Of a DNA stretch of 16,793 nt, positions 1-6,279 are shown in pieces. Source of the DNA: CAYONQ01 sp964405375 (GTDB taxonomy: Bacteria > Planctomycetota > Phycisphaerae > Sedimentisphaerales > Anaerobacaceae); assembly GCA_964405375.1 (NCBI GenBank), contig CAYONQ010000064.1:1-16793 (forward strand). Direction: 5' to 3'. The notes below the pieces were generated by a model. It saw only the letters and a program-made list of their open reading frames with translations. It ran no database searches and was not told the origin of the DNA. Made by a program: the position numbers and the translations under genes. The first letter of the stretch is position 1. Every line of letters starts with the position of its first letter.

Positions 1-1
1 T

Positions 2-202
2 GAGGCATTTCGGGATATGATTAACAAAGACTCTACTGTTGACAATATGCGGCGTGCATTTCGTGAAAACGGGGGGGCCGGTTTATTCGACGATGGGATT
101 AAGAAGGTAAAGCAGGGCCTGACAACGATAGAAGAAGTGCTGCGCGTCACCGAGGTTTACGGCCGAAACGAGCAGGAAGTTTTCGTCGAAAATATAGGTT
201 GA
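2..202 (+). CDS. GspE/PilB-family type II secretion / type IV pilus ATPase, C-terminal end (partial)
   Basis: The frame is open to the left edge and ends at TAA-independent stop TGA (200-202), so only the last 66 residues of a larger gene are present; the ATG at 17 is internal. The visible part has the family's typical tail: a helix with small polar residues, then G-G-A-G-L-F-D-D-G followed by I-K-K-V-K-Q-G-L-T-T-I-E-E-V-L-R-V-T. In GspE/PilB ATPases this segment closes the ATPase domain, where a glycine-rich turn precedes the 'GLTTxEEVLRVT' helix. The enzyme would power assembly of a pseudopilus or pilus at the inner membrane. GspE and PilB cannot be told apart from this fragment. The Walker motifs lie outside the window. 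Confidence 0.75.
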   Translation, partial: EAFRDMINKDSTVDNMRRAFRENGGAGLFDDGIKKVKQGLTTIEEVLRVTEVYGRNEQEVFVENIG

Positions 203-230
203 TATAGGGCAGTGGGAGCACAACAGTGTT

Positions 231-236
231 TATAAT
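231..236 (+). promoter_or_regulatory. Candidate -10 box before the chaperone cassette
   Basis: A perfect TATAAT lies between the stop of the secretion ATPase (202) and the first cassette gene (283). No convincing -35 box sits 16-18 bp upstream (the hexamer there is GGCAGT), so this is only a weak sigma-70-type candidate. If used, it would start transcription near 243 and give a leader of about 40 nt. Confidence 0.3.
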
Positions 237-282
237 TTGTGCACGTGTAACCAAATATAATTAGTCATTGAGATTTAAGATT

Positions 283-1641
283 ATGCTTAAAAAAGCTTTT
301 GTTCTCAGTTTAGTATTATTACTCACCGGTGCTGCTATGATTAGCTGGGTTCTGGCGGAGCAAAAAGAAAAAAAGCAACTGCTGCGGCAACAGATGGAAA
401 AACTTAACGCCGAATCAGCCGAACTGGATAAACTAATTGCTGGAGAGATAGATGCTCATTCTTTCTCCAAAATTGTTCCAGGCGAAGATTGGCAGCAAGA
501 ACTAAGTAGATACAAGGCACAGGAAGAGACAAGACTTCTGGTCCTGAACACTTCTATCGCGTGGGCGTCTATGGGAGGGGCAATTTTAACCTGGTGCTTG
601 CTACTCTGGACGGCTCGGTTAACTATTAAGGGTTTGTCTAATTTGACAAGTTTCTTTGCTAATGTTCTCAGACATCTAAGAAGGGTAAAAGACAAACGGC
701 AGACCGGAACCTGCACAAAAGAAGATGAAAAAGTTTCGGAGCAAAAACAGCAACGAGACACACAGCAAAGTCAACTTGAAAAACATTCGGAAGTCCTTAA
801 AAATTCGGGCTGGCAGAGTTTCGATGGAAATTATGCAAATCGCTACAGTAAGGTTCCGACGCAGACGGGGCCTTTGGTGAGTAGCAAACCTCGGCTTAAT
901 CAATCAACTACAGATGCTGACAAAGTTGCCGTTTTGCTTTCCGATGAGAAATCCGTTAAGTTTGAAAAACCTTTAAAAACCACACCAGAAGATGTGAACG
1001 TAAATAAAATACAGCCCAGATACCCAGACCGTAGCGTTCAAAAAGCCGCCTTCTCAGACTCTTATGAAAGCTCTCGAAACCTTGAGGGCTCACTCAGGGG
1101 CTACACTGAGAATCTGGAAAAACAGGTGGCGGAATTCAAACAGATGGCTCAAGCTGTTAAACAAACTGCGATTGAGCATTCAGAGCCACTCAATAACACC
1201 CTTTTAGAACTGACCCAACAAGTGGCAGCTATTCGCGAATATGCCTCACAGCAACAGGGAAGGGTGGAAAAACTTCAGGATGGGTATGACTGGAATATAG
1301 TCAAAAACTTCTGCCTGCGAATTATTCGCTGCATTGACAACCTTGAAGACCGTATCAACCAATTGTCCGAGCAAAACAGCGAAACGACAGACCTCCAGCA
1401 GGTGAGAGATGAGTTGGTTTTCACCCTTGAATCCAGCGGCGTAGAGCAATTTGAGCCGGAAATCAACAGTGACTATCGCGGCAGGGAAAAAGACACAGAA
1501 ACCGTTAAGGACAGGGAATACTCTGATGACCCAACCCTGACAGGCAAAATCGCAAAGGTTATTAAGCCGGGTTATCAATACGTTATTGACGATGAGAATG
1601 TCAAGATAGTTCGAACAGCTCAGGTGAAGCTCTTTGGTTAG
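283..1641 (+). CDS. Membrane-anchored GrpE-like protein (two-TM N-terminus, coiled coil, GrpE-type C-terminus)
   Basis: A 452-residue protein. Residues about 6-25 and 88-110 are hydrophobic helices enclosing a charged loop of about 60 residues that is probably outside the cytoplasm. A polar, low-complexity stretch (about 115-260) and a long coiled coil (about 265-340) follow. The end looks like GrpE: L-R-I-I-R-C-I-D-N-L-E-D at 345-356 matches the GrpE 'LLPVLDNLERA' helix, G-V-E-Q-F-E-P-E near 386 matches the 'GVE' turn, and G-K-I-A-K-V-I-K-P-G-Y at 421-431 then I-V-R-T-A-Q-V-K-L matches the beta-domain 'VxQxGYxLxxRVLRPAxVxV'. GrpE drives ADP release from DnaK. The gene lies 32 bp before a DnaK-like gene, which supports this reading. 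I chose the ATG at 283; a TTG at 268 would add five residues and neither has a strong Shine-Dalgarno. The function is inferred. Confidence 0.6.
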   Translation: MLKKAFVLSLVLLLTGAAMISWVLAEQKEKKQLLRQQMEKLNAESAELDKLIAGEIDAHSFSKIVPGEDWQQELSRYKAQEETRLLVLNTSIAWASMGGAILTWCLLLWTARLTIKGLSNLTSFFANVLRHLRRVKDKRQTGTCTKEDEKVSEQKQQRDTQQSQLEKHSEVLKNSGWQSFDGNYANRYSKVPTQTGPLVSSKPRLNQSTTDADKVAVLLSDEKSVKFEKPLKTTPEDVNVNKIQPRYPDRSVQKAAFSDSYESSRNLEGSLRGYTENLEKQVAEFKQMAQAVKQTAIEHSEPLNNTLLELTQQVAAIREYASQQQGRVEKLQDGYDWNIVKNFCLRIIRCIDNLEDRINQLSEQNSETTDLQQVRDELVFTLESSGVEQFEPEINSDYRGREKDTETVKDREYSDDPTLTGKIAKVIKPGYQYVIDDENVKIVRTAQVKLFG

Positions 1642-1673
1642 GTCCGCTGAATATGAAATAAAGGACGTATAAA

Positions 1674-3224
1674 ATGGCTAACATAGTGGGTATAGACCTC
1701 GGAACAACCTTTTCGGCGTTAGCAATCCTCAACGCTATCGGCAGGCCGGAGATAGTCCCGAACGCTGATGGCGAAAGACTTACGCCGTCTGTAATTTTCT
1801 TCGATGAAGAAAACCCCGATGTAATCCGGGTAGGTGTAGAAGCGGTTAATTCACGGTATCTAAATGCTGAGAGGTCCGTTCGCTGGATAAAGAGACATAT
1901 AGGAGATGCGAAATATCGCAAGAACATCGACGGCAGAGACTGGACGCCGGTGGAATTATCCGCTCTGATACTTAAGAAGCTTAGACAGGAGTGCTCGGCC
2001 GAGGACGGTGAAATCCGCGATGCTGTTATTTCTGTTCCTGCTCATTTTGAGGAGATTCGCAGAAAAGCCACGATGGACGCGGGCGCTATGGCCGGGTTGA
2101 ACGTGATTGCAATTGTCAACGAACCTGTGGCCGCTGCATTGTATTATGCTACCACACGTAATGTTTCCGGTAGAGTCCTGATATACGACCTCGGCGGAGG
2201 AACTTTCGACGTAACAATAGTGGACGTTAAGGGACACCAGATGGAAATTGTTTGTTCGCAGGGCGACCATGCGCTCGGCGGAATCGACTTTGACAAGGAA
2301 ATAGTGGCAATGCTGCAACAAAGCTATAAGGAAAAGTTTGATGCCGAGCTGATTAATTCGGGTGAAGACCGGGCAAAGTATGAAGATGAGGCGGAAGATA
2401 TTAAGAAGACACTATCCAGACGCCCGACTGCGAAAAAGATGCTCTACGGCCCAGCGGGAAGTATGAAAGTGGAGATAACACGTGAGATATTCGAACAGGC
2501 AATTTCTTCGCTGATAGCTCGTACAGATATTCTGGTTGAAGTAGCCCTCGACGAGGCAGGTATTAAACCTTCCGGAATCGATAAGGTGCTGTTGGTGGGC
2601 GGCAGCACTCGAATCCCGTTAGTACAGGAACATTTGAAGAAGATGTTTGCGTTCCCGCCTGAAATGACGGTTAATGTGGACGAATGTGTTGCGCTTGGTG
2701 CCGCCTTATATGCCGGACTGACAACGCTCAGGGAAAACCCCCAAATTGTACCAGCAGGAGTTTCTGCCGGACTCAAAGATATTAACCTTACCGACGTTTG
2801 TAATCACAGCTATGGTACTATTTGTGCTCCTATTGATAAAGAAACCGGCCGACGCATAATTGAGAATCATATTATCCTGAAGAAAAATACGCCGCTGCCC
2901 TGTGAGAGCACCCAGATGTTCTATACTATGTCCGAAGGACAAAAGGCACTTGAGGTAACCATAACCCAGGGAGAAGATTCCGCCGTCGAATATGTAAACA
3001 AGATTGCAACACATAAATTCGAGCTTCCTCCAGATAGGCCGGCAAAATGCCCCATTAAAGTTACTTATCGCTATGACGTTAACCAAAGAATGCACTGCAA
3101 ATTTCACGACCTTCAGTCTGGCAGAGTCCTTGAGCTTGATTTTTGCTTAGACCAGGATGGCCAAATGCTAAAATCCGACACAAAGCAAAAAGTGGAGCAA
3201 TTGGAAGAACTGAGAGTCGAATAG
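1674..3224 (+). CDS. Hsp70/DnaK-like chaperone ATPase lacking the helical lid
   Basis: A 516-residue Hsp70-family protein, against about 635 for canonical DnaK. The actin-like ATPase domain is intact: phosphate-1 motif G-I-D-L-G-T-T-F-S at 6-14, a V-P-A-H-F strand, N-E-P-V-A-A-A, phosphate-2 motif Y-D-L-G-G-G-T-F-D at 171-179, and adenosine motif L-L-V-G-G-S-T-R-I-P at 306-315. A divergent linker near 366-378 leads to a beta substrate-binding domain (about 380-500) with T-Q-G-E-D and V-T-Y-R-Y-D-V-N matching the DnaK 'VyQGE' and 'VtFdiDaNG' strands. The protein then stops: no alpha-helical lid and no acidic EEVD-like tail. AAGGA at 1661-1665 lies 8 bp before the ATG. Its position between a GrpE-like and a DjlA-like gene suggests a dedicated chaperone set rather than the housekeeping DnaK. 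Confidence 0.9.
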   Translation: MANIVGIDLGTTFSALAILNAIGRPEIVPNADGERLTPSVIFFDEENPDVIRVGVEAVNSRYLNAERSVRWIKRHIGDAKYRKNIDGRDWTPVELSALILKKLRQECSAEDGEIRDAVISVPAHFEEIRRKATMDAGAMAGLNVIAIVNEPVAAALYYATTRNVSGRVLIYDLGGGTFDVTIVDVKGHQMEIVCSQGDHALGGIDFDKEIVAMLQQSYKEKFDAELINSGEDRAKYEDEAEDIKKTLSRRPTAKKMLYGPAGSMKVEITREIFEQAISSLIARTDILVEVALDEAGIKPSGIDKVLLVGGSTRIPLVQEHLKKMFAFPPEMTVNVDECVALGAALYAGLTTLRENPQIVPAGVSAGLKDINLTDVCNHSYGTICAPIDKETGRRIIENHIILKKNTPLPCESTQMFYTMSEGQKALEVTITQGEDSAVEYVNKIATHKFELPPDRPAKCPIKVTYRYDVNQRMHCKFHDLQSGRVLELDFCLDQDGQMLKSDTKQKVEQLEELRVE

Positions 3225-3245
3225 TGATATCAGTGGGTATGCATT

Positions 3246-4415
3246 ATGATTCCGGCTGCTATAACAAATATCTTATCATATTTACTGATGGCCTCCAAAT
3301 TTCCGACTTTGCGCAGAACCGGTCCTGACAAACATACCGCCCCTTCCGAACAGCTTAATCTAAGTGTCCTTAACTGCCGCGTTCGGTTGACAAGACAAGA
3401 AAAAAGTGAAGCCGCTTTTGATGTTCTTACTGTGGAAATTTGTGGTTCGATTCATGCTCCCGGTGATGCGTGCTTTGCGGTTGTGCGGATTTCGATAACA
3501 GACGTGACGGACGGAATCGACAAAGCCGAGCCCGTCCACAGCCGTGTCGGGCAGTTGCACATTAAGGATTCGCCTGTTTTTCTCTACAACGCTGACCTTG
3601 GTAGGCTTCCCAACGCAGACAGCACCCTGCCGGAGTGGATTGCCGTTGCCAAAATAAACCCTGACCGGCTCCTGTTCCCTCGAAAGGGGAAAAGAAATCT
3701 ACGGTTCAACATATCGATACTGTCTCGTGAAAGCGATGAAGAGCTTGCCTGCAGCAGTTGTATTTTTACTTACGAAAATACCGCCTTTGGTCATATGGAT
3801 TTACAAGAAAATAACCGGCGTGCCAAAATCTTGGCTGCGGCATTGGCATTTGCCGTCAGTGCCGCAGATAAAAAATTATATAATTGTGAGGTTGAGCTCA
3901 TAAAGGATTGGGTAAGAAACAACATTAATGTTTCTCAAACGTCTAATAAAACTATGCGCAAACTCGAGAAGGCATTGAATAAAACCGTTATTTTCTTTCG
4001 CGATGGTAATCAGATTGACATCTATAAAATTTGCAAAGAAATTGTCGAAATCGCACCCGCAGCGGACCGCTACGATATCTTGGAGTTTTGCTTACGTGTA
4101 TCGCAAGCTAACGGCGTCGCCGCTACGGAAGAACTGGCTCTTTTGAAAAAGCTGGCGGGCTGGCTCGAAGTTGATATGAACAGGTTCCGCTCTATGATGG
4201 AAAAAATTCTCCCGGCCGAGATGCACGAAGTTAAAGATGCAGAATTTATCCTCGGTGTCGCTTCGGATATGGGCAAAGATGAGGCCTGCCGGTGTTTAAA
4301 CAAAGAGTATCGCAAATGGAATGCGAGGGTGACGAATTCCGATGCACAAGTTCAAGACCAGGCCGAGCATATGCTCAACTTCATTACAGAGGTAAGAAGT
4401 AGATACGTAGGATAG
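3246..4415 (+). CDS. DjlA-like protein: beta-rich N-terminus, TerB domain, C-terminal J-like domain without HPD
   Basis: A 389-residue protein starting 21 bp after the Hsp70-like gene. Residues about 37-178 look beta-rich and match no family I know. Residues about 190-322 look like TerB, an all-helical domain: R-A-K-I-L-A-A-A-L-A-F-A-V-S-A-A-D then E-V-E-L-I-K-D-W-V, and a second half with S-Q-A-N-G...E-E-L-A-L-L-K-K-L. Residues 333-386 resemble a J domain: E-F-I-L-G-V, D-E-A-C-R-C-L-N-K-E-Y-R-K-W, then a third helix A-E-H-M-L-N-F-I-T-E-V-R. Where HPD should lie there is W-N-A-R-V-T-N-S-D (358-366). TerB plus J domain is the order in DjlA co-chaperones. Without HPD it should not stimulate ATP hydrolysis in the usual way. 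The start is uncertain: ATG 3246 or ATG 3288, both with poor ribosome binding sites. Confidence 0.6.
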   Translation: MIPAAITNILSYLLMASKFPTLRRTGPDKHTAPSEQLNLSVLNCRVRLTRQEKSEAAFDVLTVEICGSIHAPGDACFAVVRISITDVTDGIDKAEPVHSRVGQLHIKDSPVFLYNADLGRLPNADSTLPEWIAVAKINPDRLLFPRKGKRNLRFNISILSRESDEELACSSCIFTYENTAFGHMDLQENNRRAKILAAALAFAVSAADKKLYNCEVELIKDWVRNNINVSQTSNKTMRKLEKALNKTVIFFRDGNQIDIYKICKEIVEIAPAADRYDILEFCLRVSQANGVAATEELALLKKLAGWLEVDMNRFRSMMEKILPAEMHEVKDAEFILGVASDMGKDEACRCLNKEYRKWNARVTNSDAQVQDQAEHMLNFITEVRSRYVG

Positions 4416-4527
4416 GATGCCTAAAATTGGCATTTATAGTTCGGGTATAACTGAGGGAGACAAATGCCTCTTTAGCTTATTGATAAACTTTTAGATTTTC
4501 GAAGATAAAAGCCATCTTATTTTATTG

Positions 4528-4548
4528 AGAGTAGAAAGTAGATAGTAG
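4528..4548 (+). repeat. 7-bp tandem repeat ANAGTAG, three copies
   Basis: Units AGAGTAG, AAAGTAG and ATAGTAG run head to tail with one variable base. A related array in the opposite orientation lies 43 bp downstream (4592-4619). Confidence 0.7.
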
Positions 4549-4591
4549 GCCGCAGTAAAGGGTTTTTTGCGCTGTCAAAAGACAATCTGCT

Positions 4592-4619
4592 CTACTTACT
4601 ATTATCAACTCTCTACTGT
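4592..4619 (-). repeat. Inverted partner of the ANAGTAG heptad array, four degenerate copies
   Basis: Units CTACTTA, CTATTAT, CAACTCT and CTACTGT keep the 7-bp period and are degenerate reverse complements of ANAGTAG. With 4528-4548 they could fold into an imperfect stem around a 43-bp loop. Confidence 0.5.
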
Positions 4620-4623
4620 TCTA

Positions 4624-4644
4624 TTTTTTGCCTTTGGCAAAAAA
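4624..4644. terminator. Perfect hairpin directly 3' of the tRNA
   Basis: TTTTTTGCC (4624-4632) and GGCAAAAAA (4636-4644) form a 9-bp perfect stem with a 3-base loop, touching the 3' end of the minus-strand tRNA at 4645. In tRNA sense, six U follow the last tRNA base and form part of the stem, so it is not a textbook terminator. Termination or 3'-end processing is the most likely role. Confidence 0.4.
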
Positions 4645-4718
4645 TCGGGGCGACAGGACTCGAACCTGCGACCTTCGGTTTAGGAAACCGATGCTCCATC
4701 CTACTGAGCTACGGGCGC
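4645..4718 (-). tRNA. tRNA-Arg(CCU)-like gene with non-pairing acceptor strands
   Basis: Minus strand, 74 nt without CCA. The D stem is GCTC/GAGC, the anticodon stem TCGGT/ACCGA with loop TTCCTAA (anticodon CCT at positions 34-36, Arg AGG codons), the variable loop AGGTC, and the T stem GCAGG/CCTGT with loop TTCGAGT. All these arms fold. The acceptor does not: the 5' strand is GCGCCCG (4718-4712) and the 3' strand CGCCCCG (4652-4646) with discriminator A (4645). Four of seven positions mismatch, including 1:72 and 2:71. The 5' strand needs CGGGCGC, while the 3' strand would pair with CGGGGCG, as in many tRNA-Pro genes. It looks like an Arg 5' part joined to another tRNA's 3' end. It may be a pseudogene, a recombinant or an assembly error. 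CCA is not encoded. Confidence 0.7.
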
Positions 4719-4737
4719 ACCGCTTGCCGCTGTGACT

Positions 4738-4753
4738 CTCGTCGCAAGACGAG
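4738..4753. other. 6-bp hairpin with GCAA tetraloop upstream of the tRNA
   Basis: CTCGTC (4738-4743) and GACGAG (4748-4753) pair perfectly around GCAA, a stable GNRA-type loop. It lies about 20 bp 5' of the minus-strand tRNA. No function can be assigned. Confidence 0.35.
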
Positions 4754-4920
4754 GCAGCAGGGCAAGACACGGCAGCAGACGGCAGAAATACCGTTTTGCC
4801 CAGCTATTGTTCTTTCTACTTTACACTCAAGAGATTAATATTGCAAGAAAACCTGCTGCTTTCCTTGCTTTGGTTTTATAACTAATCCTGACTGCTTCAA
4901 TTCTGAATTCGCCATTTTTC

Positions 4921-4949
4921 TTGACCCCCTGTCCTGTTTTGTTTTTAAT
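4921..4949 (+). promoter_or_regulatory. Candidate sigma-70 promoter for the aminotransferase
   Basis: TTGACC (4921-4926) and TTTAAT (4944-4949) each match the -35 and -10 consensus at five of six positions, with a 17-bp spacer. Transcription would start near 4956 and give a leader of about 70 nt carrying the heptad repeat at 4978-5005. It is predicted by eye, and promoter rules in this lineage may differ. Confidence 0.4.
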
Positions 4950-4977
4950 ATCATTGTTGGCGAAGACAGAGGACAGA

Positions 4978-5005
4978 TTTCTGGTTTCTGGCTTCTGACT
5001 TCTGA
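4978..5005 (+). repeat. 7-bp tandem repeat YTTCTGR, four copies
   Basis: Units TTTCTGG, TTTCTGG, CTTCTGA and CTTCTGA are contiguous and end 23 bp before the aminotransferase ATG. This is the same period as the arrays at 4528 and 8639 but a different unit. Confidence 0.7.
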
Positions 5006-5027
5006 TTTTTTGAAAGGGACAAAGAAG

Positions 5028-6215
5028 ATGAAAGTCAGCGAACGTGCCAGGGCGGTACCGCCTTCGGCAACTATAGCCGTTACCTCCCGCGCCAAGGAAT
5101 TGAAAGCCCAGGGTGTGGATGTAGTCAGTTTCGGTGCCGGCGAGCCGGATTTCGATACGCCCGACTATATCAAGGATGCCGCCATAAAGGCGCTAAAGGC
5201 TGGCCGGACAAAATATACCGCTACGCCGGGTATAATTGAGCTGAGAACTGCCATAGCCGACAAGCTGCAGAAGGAAAACGGTCTCAAATACACCCCTGAC
5301 CAGATTATTGCCAACATCGGCGCCAAGCACTCCGTTTACGAGGCAATGCAGGCGGTGCTCGACCCCGGCGACGAGGTCATCCTGCCCACCCCGTACTGGG
5401 TAACATATCCGGAGGCGATAAAGCTTGCCGGCGCCACCCCGAAAATCGTTCAAACCAACAGGGCTAACGGCTACAAGATTACGCCGCAGCAGCTAAAAGA
5501 AGCCATCACCGAAAAAAGCGCTATGTTGCTGATTAATTCCCCCAACAACCCCGGTGGTTTTACTTATACGCCCGAGGAATTGGCCGACCTTGCAAAGGTC
5601 ATTGAAGGTACCCAGGTTTACGTGCTTTCGGATGAAATCTACGAAAAGCTAATCTACGGCGAGACTAAATTCGTCAGCTTCGCCTCATTAAGCGATGACG
5701 CCTACAGCAGGACCCTGACCGTTAATGGTTTCAGCAAGGCCTTTGCGATGACCGGCTGGCGCCTGGGTTATACCGCCGGGCCGCTGGAAGTTATAAAGGC
5801 AATGGCCCGGCTGCAATCTCATATGACTCAAAATCCCGTTACATTTGCTCAGGACGCAGCAATTGCCGCCTTGAAAAACGACGGCGGTGTCGTGGAGAAA
5901 ATGCGGACGGAATTTGAACGCCGTGCAAAATATATGGCCCAGCGATTAAACGGCATTGAAGGCGTGGTTTGCGCCGAACCCACCGGTGCTTTTTACTGTT
6001 TTCCTGATGTTTCGAGCCATTATGGCCGAACTATTAACGGAGCAAAAATCAACGGCAGTACGGACTTTGCGAAGGCGCTTTTAGAACAGGCCAATGTCGC
6101 CCTTGTGCCGGGACTGCCCTTTGGCTGTGATAATAACGTCCGGTTGAGTTTTGCCTGCTCGCTCGAACAAATTACCAAGGGCTTGGATAGAATAGAGGAA
6201 TGGTTGAACCGGTAA
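5028..6215 (+). CDS. Class I pyridoxal-phosphate aminotransferase, aspartate aminotransferase type
   Basis: A 395-residue cytoplasmic enzyme of fold type I, of the prokaryotic aspartate aminotransferase (AspB/AspC) kind, which interconverts aspartate and 2-oxoglutarate with oxaloacetate and glutamate. Visible landmarks are F-G-A-G-E-P-D-F-D-T-P near the N-terminus, S-P-N-N-P-G-G with the conserved asparagine, L-S-D-E-I-Y-E before the cofactor lysine, S-K-A-F-A-M-T-G-W-R-L-G with Schiff-base Lys237 and Arg245, and V-R-L-S near the end with Arg372, the expected substrate-carboxylate arginine. The length is normal for the family. I chose ATG 5028, with GAAAGGGACAAAGAAG before it, over an upstream TTG at 5010. 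The stop overlaps the palindrome at 6216 region by adjacency only. Related aminotransferases with other amino-acid preferences cannot be excluded. Confidence 0.9.
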   Translation: MKVSERARAVPPSATIAVTSRAKELKAQGVDVVSFGAGEPDFDTPDYIKDAAIKALKAGRTKYTATPGIIELRTAIADKLQKENGLKYTPDQIIANIGAKHSVYEAMQAVLDPGDEVILPTPYWVTYPEAIKLAGATPKIVQTNRANGYKITPQQLKEAITEKSAMLLINSPNNPGGFTYTPEELADLAKVIEGTQVYVLSDEIYEKLIYGETKFVSFASLSDDAYSRTLTVNGFSKAFAMTGWRLGYTAGPLEVIKAMARLQSHMTQNPVTFAQDAAIAALKNDGGVVEKMRTEFERRAKYMAQRLNGIEGVVCAEPTGAFYCFPDVSSHYGRTINGAKINGSTDFAKALLEQANVALVPGLPFGCDNNVRLSFACSLEQITKGLDRIEEWLNR

Positions 6216-6279
6216 ACCCCGTTAGAAATTCCAAAGGAGCTAAGAACATGGCAGGAGAGCCGAAGATTTCTAACGGGGT
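6216..6279. repeat. 14-bp perfect inverted repeat enclosing the next gene's RBS and start
   Basis: ACCCCGTTAGAAAT at 6216-6229 is exactly repeated in reverse complement at 6266-6279. The 36-bp interior carries AAAGGAG and the ATG at 6248. The left arm begins one base after the aminotransferase stop; the right arm encodes part of the N-terminus of the next protein. It resembles REP-type or small MITE-like elements. Confidence 0.75.

Larger units (their letters stand above)
4416..5027. other. Gene-poor region with a tRNA, hairpins and heptad repeats
   Basis: No protein gene is supported in these 612 bases. They hold a short hairpin after the DjlA-like gene (ATGCC 4417-4421 / GGCAT 4429-4433), two inverted arrays of 7-bp repeats, a minus-strand tRNA-Arg-like gene, two perfect hairpins, a candidate promoter and a third 7-bp repeat just before the aminotransferase. 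These are listed separately. Confidence 0.6.

Noticed and set aside
456..761. Antisense open frame within the GrpE-like gene
   Set aside because: It is a shadow of a strongly supported coding region, with no domain or ribosome site.
4528..5005. CRISPR array
   Set aside because: The repeats are 7 bp, contiguous and without spacers; no cas genes are present.
6200..6247. Upstream ATG at 6200 as the start of the GT-C-like gene
   Set aside because: It overlaps the aminotransferase and has no ribosome site, while ATG 6248 has AAAGGAG 8 bp upstream; the extra residues come from the inverted repeat.
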